From: Tricholomella constricta
Taxonomy: Eukaryota; Basidiomycota; Agaricomycetes; Agaricales; Lyophyllaceae
Direction: 5' to 3'
DNA length: 64,000 nucleotides
Assembly: GCA_013368375.1 (NCBI GenBank)
Contig: JAACJP010000032.1
Location: 62,001 to 126,000, forward strand
Shown here: positions 53,121 through 64,000 of the stretch, piece after piece
Numbering within the stretch: the stretch's first letter is position 1
How the letters are laid out: each line of letters opens with the position of its first letter
Notes under the pieces: model-generated
The model's input: the letters and a program-made list of their open reading frames with translations, nothing else
What the model was told of the DNA's origin: nothing
Database searches by the model: none
Position numbers and translations under genes: made by a program

Positions 53121-54764
53121 TCAGAAAGGACACCAGAACGTTCCAGTAAGTGATTCAAGCTCGCTCAGGGAGGAAACGACATCAACATTGACCACAGGCC
53201 GAGATGATTGGGCTTGCTCGACCGCATCACATATTTCACCTTGCAGACGTTCCAACGCTTGGCGTGCGGCAACCTCTTCTTTGTCAAACCAGTATTTCTC
53301 TATCCAGACATAGAGCGAAAGGTATTCGAGAGGGCGACAGCGACGAGGATCCATGGCCCAGGTATAAACAAGCTCGGTGAACGCGGCGCCAACTGCTTCT
53401 ATGCTGTTGCGTCCGTCAGGTGTGAACGCAAACGTGAATGAAACCAGATGAGCAAATAGCGGTGGAGCATGTCCATCGCGTTCCGGAGGCGTTTTCCTGA
53501 GGCACCGTAACTGATATGCTAGATCCTTGTCGAGAACATGCATGCGAAGATCTTCAAGCATAGGGCATGCCATAACAAGCTGAAGGAGCTCGTCATGGCT
53601 GCATGAAATATGCGATAGTTGAAGACAGCGGACCAAGGCCAAGCTGTCGAGGATGCCAGGGAATATGGCACGTAATGGAAATATGAAAGCATGATCCTCA
53701 TCATCCACCAGTACAAGAGTTAGGAGTTTGGGAAGGGGCATCAGAGGGAGGGCATCAACGGCCGTAAATCTGTTGTCGGGTTTGCACAATTGCAACCTGA
53801 AAGACATCAGGTCGACAAAGGTGGCCAGGTTGAAGACCTCAGTGCTATGAGAAGAGCTCTCAGTGTCGACTACAAAGGATGCGGCATGGAGTTGTGGACA
53901 TAGATTGGTTAACCTGATGAACGCGCCCTGAGTTATTTTCCCTTGAATGTCGAGACGGGTAATCGAGCTCCATGAAAGCGCAAAAAAGGAATTCTCTCTA
54001 AATGCGATAGATGGGAGGCCGAGCGTGACAAAGCGGAGTCGGGGGAAATTATCAAAGACTGTGATTTCAGACGGCGTAATATCAAATTTGAAGCCTCTGC
54101 TTTTGAAGAGCCGTCCATGTTCTGACCCGTAGTAATAGTCATCCTCATCTTCGCCGATAAGAAGGCCAACAAGGAAGAGTGTTTCTAACACCGGCAAGGT
54201 TCTACCCGGCAAATGCAGAAACTGCGAGTGAAGATCATAGTCACCATAGATTCGGAGCTCGGTAATGCGGTACGAGAAGTTCACCATGCTCGAATACATG
54301 CTTTTGGGCAGATAGTTCATGTAAGTCGGAGTGCTCAGTGAGAGGGACAACGGAGCATTGCTGTTGGCGTGACCATACCAGAATGAGATGATATCGGGGT
54401 CACGGTGGCTTTTGGCGTGAATGTCCACCTGTATGGAAAGGTTGTTCCAGAAGGCAGAGGAGCCCATAATTGTTTTCCTCCAAGCACTGCATACGTGAGC
54501 CAATCCGAGTGGGGACGACACCCGCTGAGGATGTGGTTTGGCTGGAAGGGCATACTTGAATATTTGCGCAAGGAGTTCAGGTGCAAGAAGGCGAATGGGG
54601 GCAAGCAAGAATCTGAAGGAGTCCGCCTCGTCCTGCTCGCGTGATCGGATGTCGCTGATAGTCCTCATTTCCTTCATCAGGTGATTTATCTTCAATTGAA
54701 GGTCAAGTTCATCTTCTTCTAAATTCGTGATGCTCGCCTCTTTTTGAGTCAAAGCTGCCGCCAA
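53121..54764 (-). CDS. F-box/LRR-like protein
   Basis: 547 codons. N-terminal coiled coil (LTQKEASITNLEEDELDLQL), then a degenerate F-box (APIRLLAPELLAQIFKYALP, LAHVCSAWRKTIMGSSAFWN) that would bind Skp1 in an SCF ubiquitin ligase, then irregular leucine-rich segments to about residue 480 (LPVLETLFLVGLL, FPRLRFVTLGLPSIAF, ITRLDIQG, FPGILDSLALVRCLQLSHIS). This architecture is greatly expanded in Agaricomycetes. Upstream exons encoding GHEQQEQRKWLS and PEAVARNVEARLEGRAARKM lie at about 55190-54900 and may be the true N-terminus, but the frames do not join cleanly, so I keep the ORF start. Confidence 0.7.
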   Translation of the reverse strand: MAAALTQKEASITNLEEDELDLQLKINHLMKEMRTISDIRSREQDEADSFRFLLAPIRLLAPELLAQIFKYALPAKPHPQRVSSPLGLAHVCSAWRKTIMGSSAFWNNLSIQVDIHAKSHRDPDIISFWYGHANSNAPLSLSLSTPTYMNYLPKSMYSSMVNFSYRITELRIYGDYDLHSQFLHLPGRTLPVLETLFLVGLLIGEDEDDYYYGSEHGRLFKSRGFKFDITPSEITVFDNFPRLRFVTLGLPSIAFRENSFFALSWSSITRLDIQGKITQGAFIRLTNLCPQLHAASFVVDTESSSHSTEVFNLATFVDLMSFRLQLCKPDNRFTAVDALPLMPLPKLLTLVLVDDEDHAFIFPLRAIFPGILDSLALVRCLQLSHISCSHDELLQLVMACPMLEDLRMHVLDKDLAYQLRCLRKTPPERDGHAPPLFAHLVSFTFAFTPDGRNSIEAVGAAFTELVYTWAMDPRRCRPLEYLSLYVWIEKYWFDKEEVAARQALERLQGEICDAVEQAQSSRPVVNVDVVSSLSELESLTGTFWCPF

Positions 54765-57479
54765 GTGTACGCGTTGAGCAGGTGATGGTCGATGGTTGGA
54801 CCGCTGCAGACTATCTATGGGGACATTTGGCGGAGGTTCTGAAGCTCCCAGAGTGCTCTAGACCAGGCATTATGAGCAGGACTGCACGGCAATGGAAAAA
54901 GCACGCACGCACTTCTCGCATTTTTCTGGCAGCTCGCCCTTCTAACCTTGCTTCAACGTTTCGAGCAACAGCCTCGGGGAGGATTGGACCTGTGTTGATC
55001 TGTCAGTAGATACTGAGAATGCGCTATGCATGCACACCTTCCACTAAAAAAATTGTCAGACTATCGAAGAGGTGGCAGACGACAGACTTACTCAACCATT
55101 TACGCTGCTCTTGTTGCTCATGTCCGACTAGTGAGAGTCTCCTCAGTGCACTGACATCCGGCGTTAGGGGAGATCCTGTGGTGGTTGTCATCGAAAGGCC
55201 CTTCCGTTAGAGGTTCGTCGTGCAACACGTTCAGGTTCAACTTGAACTTAAATTTGAAAGGGCTAGGAAATGGATGGATGGATTAGATACCGCGTCAATC
55301 TCGGGATCTCGCGTGAGCTCGCGTGACAGGTTCGCGTCGTCCGACACGTACGTGCTCGATCCACCGCTGAATTCATCCAAAAAATCGCCGTTCGGGGGAG
55401 AAGAATACTGATCTGAAACGACTATGATACTTAGGATCATCCAATTGGAGTCCATGCAGCGGATGATCGTGAACACAATCAACGCAACTGACTCAATTGA
55501 ACTTATCTCCTCAACCACTAGTCAACATCCAGCTCGCTGAAGTCCTCCCCAACCACGCCCAGGTATCTGCAAGATAAAAGCGATCGACTTGAGCTGCGAA
55601 ATGGATAAGGTCGTAAAAGACCCGCGACCACCGTCCGAGATTACATTAGATTGATGGGAATTCAGAGTTTCGTGTGGCCCACCCTACTCCATAGGCGCGA
55701 CATCCATAAGACTGCAGGGGCGGGGTAGGCATAGCAGGTGGCGGGAGATACGAGACGTAACAGATAACGCGACTGCGACCAAGATGCATTCTCTCGAACA
55801 TACAGTAAATGAGCGGCGCAAGTGCATGACGGCGGACGCATGGGAAGTCCATGCCAGCTGAGGGTGGGTGGGCCTCCTCTCTATGTGATACGTCCCCCTG
55901 ATAAATGGAGTGACTGCAGATGCTAAGGGGCAACACACCAAAACACCAGCACCAACCGGTGCCGTTTAGTACGAGCAATGATCAATGGGTTCCCAAACCC
56001 GCGGGGTCGCAAGCCTCCAGTGTCCAGGTTCTTCACCCCACTCCTGACGAAGGTCCTCTCGAGAGGTTCGTGGCGACGGGCACCTTCAATTGTGTGGATA
56101 TGGGTCAAAATATCTTGTGTTCTGCTTCGAATAAGTAAGATGTCTGCCTTCTCGTCGATTAAGACACCTTGCCGTATTGAATAATCAGACTGTCAATGGG
56201 AACAACAACTGGGTGTGAGTATATTTTGTCGCAGACCTCTGTCCCGCCCGCCAAAGCGCACTTGTGTCGACGAGCAATTCCTACGGGGCCCCATTCTAGA
56301 TCATCGCGTTCATCGCATCGTGCCCACTCTCTATGGGACTTGAGTCACTGACCTTGCGACTTGAACCATCCCAGCTCTTCAAAGTTCGTACCTCCTGTCA
56401 CTCGCCGGCTGGGACACACGCTATCCAAATTTTCTTCCTCTGCATTCGATTTGGGGGAGGGGTGTGTGGAGAATAAGGGGCGATGGATGATGGTTCCGTG
56501 CTTGTCTCGGTGCTGTGCCAATTATTATCATAGAGTGCGACAGCGTGGGAAAACGCCAGCTGGAGGCCGAACCTCTGCATATTCGCAAGGATTGAAAAAA
56601 AAAACACCATAGATAGACTCAGCTCAACAGCAGTTCCAGAAGCGCTTCAGAGTTGCTCCCCCCCTCTAACAGCCGTGGGCACGCCCGGACTCCTCGGAAG
56701 ACGGAGAACGATGCGGAACAGATGATGAATCCCATGCCCATTTCCACAGCAGGGAAGGGAACAACAGCATCATCATCATGGCAAGCGTCGTTATTCAGTT
56801 TGCCTTTGTTGCAGTGCATTTGCATCAGGAACATAGCAATAGGGGTAGGACAGCCAGAAAAAATGCATTTCGCTCCCGAGAACGTTTAGGAGAGGCGGAA
56901 GGCCGTGATCAAGCATGCGTTGTACAGGGAAAATAAAACATTGATTTGGGGTATCTCTACAAGCAGGGGGGTGATCATACCTTGTGTGTGTGTGTGGTGA
57001 AGTTAGTTGTACACGAAAACCGTGGGGTAGGCCATGTGGAGGAGGACGGAAAACAAAAAAAACGCCCAAAGCCGCCGTCAGTCGACACAGTGAACGAAAA
57101 AAGGGGGGGGGGTACTAAAACAAACGGTGGAGAGGGAGTTGATGGGGGGAGGGAGGGGATCAAAACAACGTGCGTGTGTGTGTGTGTCAAACATGGTAGG
57201 CCCATGAAGGTGGAAAAAGAAGAAAAGAAAAGGAAAAGAGGCAGGCAATAGCGAGAGGAGAGAAAGGAAACCTGCGAGCCAAAAGGCAACGAGGCGACAC
57301 GCCCACAAGCAAGAACCCATCAGCATCAGGCATCAGCACGAGCACGAACACGACGACGGAAGAAGGCGCGGGGAGCATGCGGGTCATATAAGGGCTGGCA
57401 GGTAGGCTGGCTCTGGCTGGCTCGCAAACAAGCAAGGGCAACAGAGATACATCCCCAGCCCCAGCCCCCTCCCCGTTGC
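54765..57479. other. Intergenic; duplicated F-box 5' region then low-complexity DNA
   Basis: 54765-55270 matches the upstream part of the truncated F-box copy. From 55300 to 57479 I see no supported gene. It includes a (GT)n run at 56983-56996, another near 57172-57186, and purine-rich low-complexity sequence at 57040-57260. The last part is the 3' flank of ATG4. Confidence 0.4.
56983..56996. repeat. (TG)n microsatellite
   Basis: Seven TG units in a row; a similar run of about seven units starts near 57172. Confidence 0.8.
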
Positions 57480-60400
57480 TCAGTCATCCGTCAAGATACC
57501 CTTGACGCCCCCACTCTGCGTGCGCCCCCCATCCCTCGCACGCGCCGTATGCATGCGCTTTCCCGTGGGCGCCGCGCCCTTGTTCGACGACGACGGGCTC
57601 CTGCTCCTGCTCCTGCTCCTCTGCCCCGCAGACTCCGCCGCCGTGCGCTGCGTCACAGGGAACGGGAAATGCTCCTGCTGCTGTTGCTGCTGGTGTCGAC
57701 TGTGCGAACCTGACCCCTGCGTCGGGATCTTCACCAAAGGCACCGGGACGGGCACGGGCACCTCCCCTTTTCGGCCCTTCCTGCTCTTGCTCTGGCTCTT
57801 CTTCCCCCCCGCCTTGCCCTGCCCATTCGAGCCTTCCATAGGGCTTGGCGTCTGGTGGTGGTGGTGGGGGGCAGCGGGGGACCTTCCCGTGCCAGCGCTA
57901 GTGGGCGTCGGAGAGGGCATGGACGGGTCCACCCAGTCGTCCTCGATGTCCCCCTCCTCGAATCCCTCCCTTCCCCTTTCCCTTTCCCTTTCAACCCCAT
58001 CACCAGCCGGGCCCAAGCCCTTCCTGCCCTCGCCGGGAGGAGGGCCAATCGAGAACCGAGCGTTGGGCAAGGGCGTGATAGGGTCCACCGGGTCCTCCTC
58101 CGTGTCCACCTCCTCGCTCTTCGCGCGCCCCCCCTGGCTCGCACTCCCGCTTCCGCTCGCACTCCCGCTCCCGCTGCCGCGGCCGCTGCCGCTGATGCTG
58201 GTGCTGGAGACGGAGGCGGACACGGACCGCGTATCGAAGAACTGCTCTCCGTCTTCCTCTTCATCCTCCTCCTCCTCTTCCTCATCGTCCCTGCCACCAT
58301 CCTCATCTGACCCGAGATCCATCTCCAGATCATCCGGCTCCGAGATGGACTCCAAGCCCATGTTATCGTCCGAGTCCGAGGGCCACGTCGGCGGCTCGTC
58401 CTGCACCGAAAACACCGTCTTGGGCAGCTACAACAAAAAATCAAAACAAGGTCCAGATGAGCACCGAATCAATACAAACAAAAGAAGCGACACGGAGAGA
58501 CAACGAGCAACGACAGAGACGGAGTGGTCAAACGGAAGAACCGCAAGAAAAAAACGAAAAGAAGAAAGAAAGGGAAGGGGGGAGAAAACCCACCTTCTCA
58601 ACCCTCCCCCTAAAATCCCACCAATCCCTCTCGTCTCTACACATAAACCCAATGAGCATGCTCGGGTCCAGCCCGCTCAGCGGCATCTTCCTTACACGCT
58701 CGCAGTGGAACGTCCGCAGCTCCGTAGCGTGGTACGCCGTCACGTAGTGCTGCTGTAGGGCGTCTAGCCCCTCGCCGTCCATCATCCCCATCCCCATAGG
58801 CACGGACATGGACGTGGACGTGGATAGGGAGAGCTCCCGTGCGTCCATCGCGTCCTGGCCTTGGCCTTGGTTGTGGTTGTGGTTGTGGCCGTGATTGTGG
58901 CTGGGGCTGGGGCTGTGACTGTGGCTGGAGGAGCGGAACCGCGAATGTCGCTGCTGGGGCCTCTGCTGTTGCTGCTGTTGCTGCTGGTGGTGCTGGTGGT
59001 GCTGGTGGTGCTTGACAGAAGGCGGCGGCGATCGAGACGCCCGCATATCCCTCTCCCTCTCCCTCTCCCGTTCCCGATTCAAGTGAACACTAGAGGACTC
59101 CCCCTCCGACACCGCATCCGCATCCGCCGCGGAGGATGAGGAGGAGGACGAAAACTCCTGCTGGAGCGGGGACGGCGACAGCGGGGCGTGGTACGAGAAC
59201 GTCGAGGACCCACCCGTGCGCACCGACGACGGCGAGTGCGAGTTCGAGTGCGACGCTCGGTGCTGCTGCTGCTGAGGCGACCGGGGTAGGTCGGATTCAG
59301 GCGTAGTCTCCCTCCTCCTCCTGTCGGCGTAGGGGTTGGGCGGGGGTGGGGGGCGCAAGGGCACGGCGGGGCGGGTATGGTGCGGGTCGAGATAGAACAG
59401 GTTATCAGCCTGCGAGCCTACGAAGTAGTATGACGAGCTGGGTCGACCGCCCGCGATGCCCACCGACTGTGGGAACGTGTACAGGAGCTAATTTGGGGGG
59501 TTAGCGGTTTTGTTCATGTCTATAATGCGCTTAATGAGAACGTACCTTTATGGTATCATGGTAGATAGGATTAACCCCGTCCAGCCCGAGCCGGACACCG
59601 ATGAGTAAGAGCACGGGGCGGTCGCCCCATGAAGCCGACAGGGTCTTGGTGTGTCTCATCGGGGAGCGGATGCTGGAGGACCCGGTGTGCGAGGCTGCGA
59701 AGACGTCGCTCTGGAACAGCATCCCGTCCGTCGCGACGGACACGCCCAGGCCCGCCTCTGGGAAGCCGCTCACCAGCGTCCTGCGATACGATATCCAAAT
59801 AAGCACAGGTAACATAGGAGGAGGGAAAGGAGGAGAGGGGCGGGGAGGGGTTAGATACGTACTTGATGGCACCGGCCGCGGTGCTGGGCCCAAACCACTG
59901 CCCGACGTCCTTGCCTAGCTCCTTGCCCGCAAGCGCCATGCGGTGCACGCTGAACGGCGCCTCAGGCGCAGGCGTATCAAAGAACCACGTCAGGATCTGC
60001 ACGTACGTCGCATAATCCGCCGTATGCACCGCGTGCGGCGGGCGCCGCCAATCTACAAGACCCAAACAGCACCCGTCAGCGCCCGACGGCAAAAAAGGTG
60101 ATAGAAGAGGAAAGAAAACGCACCCCGGCCAAGATGGAGATGCACAAGAGCGCTCGCAAGGAGACTCTGGCCCGTGCGCAACATACACCCCCACCCCGAA
60201 TCGCTCGTCCACCCCTTCTCGCCTCCTCCCCCTCCTCCACCCACCCAATTCCAAGGGCGCGACGCACGCGCCGGGCTGCCCACCACAACCGCGCCCTCCG
60301 GGTTCCCACTGCCTGCACTGCTGCCGCCGTCCATGCCGCACCGGATATCGGCAAGGCGCACGTCGCGGATGGGCGTGAACTGCGAGCGGTAGGTGAGCCA

Positions 60401-61012
60401 GACGCGGGACGTAAAGTCCGCGTAGAACACAGGGGGCCAGTGTGCGGCTGGGTGGGGCTGTTTCCCCTGAGCGTCGGATGCAGAGGTGGAGGAGGTGGAG
60501 GAGCGGAGGGACGAGGCGCGCGTGCTGCTCGTGGATGCCGACAGCGCCTGAGGCTCATACCCGGGGTGCTGGACGCCCATGATCCAGATGGGGTCTGTGC
60601 ACTTGTCGGGGGTGGAATCGCTGTCGAGGAGGTAGCGGACTGCCTTGTCGAGGTGGCCCTTGCCGTGCTTGGCGGCTGTGAGGAGAGCGGAGGGGCCTTT
60701 GCCCTTGGGGGACTGGCCTTGGGCTTGGGAGTGCGAGTGGGAGAGGAGGGAGGGGAGGGAGAGGTCGGTGGAGGAGGTGCTGAAGGTGTGGGAGAACCAG
60801 CCCGAGAGGCGGGTGGGGAGGTCGCCGATGCGGGAGGTGGAGGAGGTGGAGGAGGTGGAGGAGGTGGAGGAGTAGAGCGAGAGGTGCTGCGATGAGGATG
60901 GCGTTTCGTTTGGCGTGCTCAGGGGCCGCTCGGAGCGGGTGCGGGGGCGGGGAATCCTCATGGGCTCGACGATGACCGGGGGCTCGTCGACGCTGTTAAG
61001 ATCGGGATGCAT
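57480..61012 (-). CDS. ATG4: Autophagy cysteine protease ATG4 (peptidase C54)
   Basis: Exons on the minus strand: 61012-60124, 60052-59863, 59780-59546, 59487-58594, 58427-57480; all phases close, 1051 aa. ATG4 trims the C-terminus of Atg8 and later removes it from phosphatidylethanolamine. Seen: [11 protein letters not shown], the catalytic cysteine at about residue 276 ([17 protein letters not shown]), [46 protein letters not shown], the Asp and His of the triad ([11 protein letters not shown], about 472-474) and [15 protein letters not shown]. Yeast Atg4 is about 500 aa; here a Ser-rich N-terminus, a roughly 220-residue Ser/His/Gln/Arg insertion after DPHHTRP and a 300-residue acidic/Ser tail double the size. 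ATG 61012 is the first in frame; an additional 5' exon is not excluded. Confidence 0.92.
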
Positions 61013-62169
61013 CAGCAAATTGGCAAATGTTTCATATCAGGCTCATGTGTTATGTCTGTCGCAAGTCAACCTCTGGGGGGTTATATTGCGTTATGTACCT
61101 ACCTGTTGTGCAAGCGCGTGTGGCTTAAGTGGTTGGAACGTTGTTGTGTATCTCGGGTTGTGCGTTCCATCCTCGCTCACTGCTTTTTGTTTTCGAACCA
61201 AATTTTGTGTTTGCGCATGCTTTGAAGCAAGGAACGGCAACAGTTGCTCACTTTTCGCTTCGAACCTTAAATCTAAAAAAGGCAACAAGTTTGACAAGTG
61301 ACAGACAAGCCACAACAAAGGCGGGGCGCCTTCGGCTTGCCCGTACGGGTGTGCTCAGCTCTCGAAGTCCCGATTGCAACACTATTTCCATTTCCATTTT
61401 CATAAGTATCCTGAGAGCAGTTTATTTAGAGTATTTCTTTCCATAGATGCTCTTGCCGCTTGTCTCGTGCCGTGAGCAACCAATGTGGCACAGTACCTTG
61501 AGCCTTGGACTTTTTGAGATGCAATACAGTGACAAGAACTCTTACAGATCATTCATTAGCCTAGATAACCATCACATATTGTATTTCACTGATTTAGTAA
61601 CAAAGTCTCCATAGGCGGGTTGCAGGTTAGGAAAGGGCAATGGAATGGGCGGGGTCGACGACAGGGAAGCGTGGGTGATGGCAAGGTTACCGAGGGAAGT
61701 GATGGACACGTAATTTACCCTCATCGCCGCTGTGTTCGAACTCGCCTTTCTGGAGCCTTCGAAAACGGCGGGTTGAATGGGCATGATGGTCGTATAATGG
61801 TGGAAGCGCTGTGACGTGACGTCCCGCCGTTTGCGAGGGCGCGTGGCTCCCGTTTAGGACACGGATCTAAATATAAATAATTGCCTTTTCAAGGATTAAG
61901 GTTCGAGGCGAAATTTCAAAAGCGAACGGCAACACGCACGCACGCTCACTCTTCCTCATTATCCATCGTTGTCTGCTGCTGTCCCACCTGATCTTGCTAA
62001 CTCATCTTTGCTCCTTGTTGCTATGCAAACATGTCGTCCCTTTCCTTGAATCTGGCTTGTTCTTCTTGAAGAGGGAGGGGGGTAATGGCTGGTTCAAAGG
62101 TCAGATCATTTATCAAAGATTAGGCACTGATTATTAGGTCTCTGGGACTCGGAAGCGGTACGAATAGGA
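61013..62169. other. Intergenic
   Basis: ATG4 promoter side, then no supported gene. Short ORFs only. Confidence 0.45.
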
Positions 62170-63855
62170 TCAGGATAACTTTTGCTTCTTCCGGGGATTC
62201 TTTGCACCACCATGATCTGTGCACGGACAGAACTTGGCCCCACCCGATCCCTTACAGCCCTCCGTGCGACTACAGCCATGGTCACGACACCCCGCGCATC
62301 GCTTATTGCGCTTCTTCTTGGAACCACTCGAATTCGATGGATGCGATGAGGCCCCGCCGCTCCCACCATCCCCACCACCACTCGGTACCACGGCGAAGCT
62401 AGAAATGGTCTGCTCCGTCGAGACTTCTTCAGCGGCCACTTCTCTTGTCGATTCTGTGCGTGCTTGTACAGGGGCTGGAGGGTTTGGTAACTGGATGGGG
62501 GTGGAAGGGTGGGCCTGAAGTGTAGAGGCTAGTGATGTGGCAGTTTCGGAGGACACGTGTTAGGACCTTGCGTAGCACGCTGGTTGCGGAGTTATTCCGA
62601 GACCACCGAAGCGGACAGGCCTGACGTCGTCAAGGAAGACGGGCTCCGATAGGGTAATCGGAGGTCGTGAGCGTTGACGAGGGTGTTCACCGGAGCTTAT
62701 TCGAACGAATGAGCACAAGTGATACAATTGCAGAGCCGAGTAAACCGAGAGAGTAAGAGAGAATAAGAAACGGGAACGGGAACTAGTCGTAACAAATGGT
62801 AATATCGAGGTAAAGAGTCTGAAAAGAAGTGGTGCCATCATATATACGGTGGACGTGCGTGGGAAAGCGTAAGTGATTGCGAGTTTAGGGGCGGTCGTGA
62901 CAACATGACAGATGTGAGGCCGCTGTGTGGAACTTAATGTGAGTCCAAAAATTCCCATTTTCACTACTCACCGCTGATCCGATTATCTGCTCTCCCCTTT
63001 CCTTTATCCTTCCGTGTTACTGGCTGTAGACTTGGCGCTGGGAGAATACGTGCCGGCAAAACTCGAGATTGACGATTGGGATCATTCAAGATGTCAGTTA
63101 TCTCCTTCCGTTCTCCAACACTGTTTGACAGTGTCGCCTTTTCAGCACGATATGCCGCCCAGACTTTGTGATGCCGTTCGAGCTGTTGTGGGATCTTGTA
63201 GAAGAGCTGGTTTTCTGGCCGTTCGTGTACAACTTGGTTCCAGCGTAGGGCAAGTTAATGGATTTTGCAGTCTTGTTGGCAACAGGTGCACGTAAGGATT
63301 GATTGGCGAACTCGTTGGCTGTAAGGAGCTCATTGAACAGCCTGTATTCAGCTGGGGTGTGAATTGGCACAACAGCGTGCGCGGTTTGCTGATGTTGCGG
63401 CATATATTCATAAAGACTGAGAGGTGCTGTTGATAGGTGAGTAAGGAGATGGACAGGTACGTCCCGGTGGTACGGAGTGCCTTCTAGAATTGGCAACTCG
63501 ATGTGATGCATGCCATAGTCTGCGGCCATGGTCTTCGGGACCTTGATGATTCCTGAAGACTCCTTTGTTGCGATGCAGGTGCCAAGGATCGAGGGCATCG
63601 GGAATGATGGTTGTATACCCAACTCCACAGCTAGCTCAACAATCTCATCAGTTCGCCAAGTGTCAAAATGGCCACGGAATCGCTTTCCCGTACGATTAAA
63701 GTGCCCAACCTGAATAATCATTGTTCGAATGCTTTAAGATGGTCAAAAATATGTATCAATACCGTTGCATTTCTTCGATGCCGTATATTTGCTAACGCAT
63801 AATCTGCAAGCTCCGGTGATGCTCGAAGTGATCCAAATGTACAGCGAATAGGCAT
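62170..63855 (-). pseudogene. Multicopy-type fungal hypothetical gene with C-terminal Cys motif, broken by a solo LTR
   Basis: Exons on the minus strand: 63855-63763, 63709-63292, 63232-62972, then a last exon from about 62932 (acceptor CACATTAAG) to 62170, phases consistent. The protein starts MPIRCTFGSLRASPELADYA and contains VGHFNRTGKRFRGHFDTW, DYGMHHIELPILEGTPYHRD, PVHLLTHLS, LYEYMPQHQQTAHAVVPIHT, FYKIPQQLERHHKVWAAYRA, and a C-terminal cysteine motif CAGCRDHGCSRTEGC ... CPCTDH before a basic tail. I recall many similar genes in Agaricomycetes, probably tied to mobile elements; no function known. A solo LTR (62558-62902) splits the last exon between TSVM and SSETATS, truncating the product before the cysteine motif. 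Confidence 0.6.
62558..62902 (-). repeat. Solo LTR, 345 bp
   Basis: On the minus strand it begins TGTCACGACCGCCCC and ends AAGGTCCTAACA, the TG...CA ends of an LTR. The five bases on either side on the plus strand are ACACG (62553-62557) and ACATG (62903-62907), a 5-bp target duplication with one transition. No internal element sequence is present, so it arose by LTR-LTR recombination. The start sequence TGTCACGAC is common in Agaricomycete Gypsy LTRs as I remember them. Confidence 0.75.
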
Positions 63856-64000
63856 ATGCAAGGGGGTGTCACATGTGACATTCCTTATATAGGGTTAGTT
63901 AGTTAGTCCAAGCCACCAGGTCGTTAAAAAAAATATGACATCAGTTTAAAGGGACTTGTCCTTGGCCCAGGACCAAACCTGGGCTTGAATGGCAGTATTC
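63856..64000 (-). promoter_or_regulatory. Promoter of the minus-strand gene starting at 63855
   Basis: TATATAAG on the minus strand (plus 63884-63891) lies about 30 nt before ATG 63855. No gene in the remaining bases. Confidence 0.5.

Noticed and set aside
57502..58758. 418-codon plus-strand ORF over the ATG4 region
   Set aside because: It is antisense to the low-complexity ATG4 tail. Leu/Pro/Ser repeats mirror the Ser/Glu/Gly codons, and the minus strand gives a phase-consistent five-exon ATG4.
60098..60895. 265-codon plus-strand Gly/Ala/Val-rich ORF
   Set aside because: Antisense shadow of ATG4 exon 1 in GC-rich DNA.

Overview
The window reads as nuclear DNA of a mushroom-forming basidiomycete (Agaricomycetes). 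Evidence: genes split by many 45-70 nt GT-AG introns, several DNA transposons with KDZ-type (Kyakuja-Dileera-Zisupton) transposases, Ty3/Gypsy LTR elements, and a host set of ATG4, TUP1, L-fuconate dehydratase, GH25 lysozyme and F-box genes. All exon models were built by eye from splice sites and reading frame. For ATG4, TUP1, fuconate dehydratase and GH25 every exon phase closes.

Region 1 (1-21 kb) is a nested transposon island. At the left edge is the 3' end of a Gypsy-like element (+ strand) with its LTR at 2162. From about 2.44 to 14.9 kb lies one large KDZ DNA transposon. It carries a zinc-cluster/coiled-coil gene (+), a second accessory gene (-), the CxC2-KDZ transposase (+) and an acidic accessory gene (+), then a long subterminal repeat array. 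It is decayed (stops and frameshifts), yet it is saturated with the palindrome CCGCGG in exons, introns and spacers, about 20 times more than the rest of the window. From about 15.1 to 21.0 kb lies a second, rearranged Gypsy-like element (- strand) whose pol precedes its gag-like ORFs. Its truncated 5' end is joined in frame to the first half of a host FSP1/AIF-like oxidoreductase gene. Both Gypsy copies are tiled with short hairpins, and two of these show compensatory base changes between the copies.

Region 2 (21-40 kb) holds short, poorly recognised host genes (a multi-pass membrane protein, a coiled-coil 2-TM protein, a coiled-coil protein, an acidic 552-aa orphan) and a second, apparently intact KDZ-type transposase with a SWIM zinc finger (29.1-31.9 kb), with a convergent multi-exon partner gene (33.7-32.1 kb).

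Region 3 (40-61 kb) is conserved host sequence: L-fuconate dehydratase (two GC-AG introns), a secreted GH25 lysozyme (18- and 11-nt exons), the co-repressor TUP1, a tandem F-box pair with one truncated copy, and the autophagy protease ATG4 with very long low-complexity extensions.

Region 4 (61-64 kb) contains a multicopy-type gene on the minus strand, broken in its last exon by a 345-bp solo LTR with a 5-bp target duplication.
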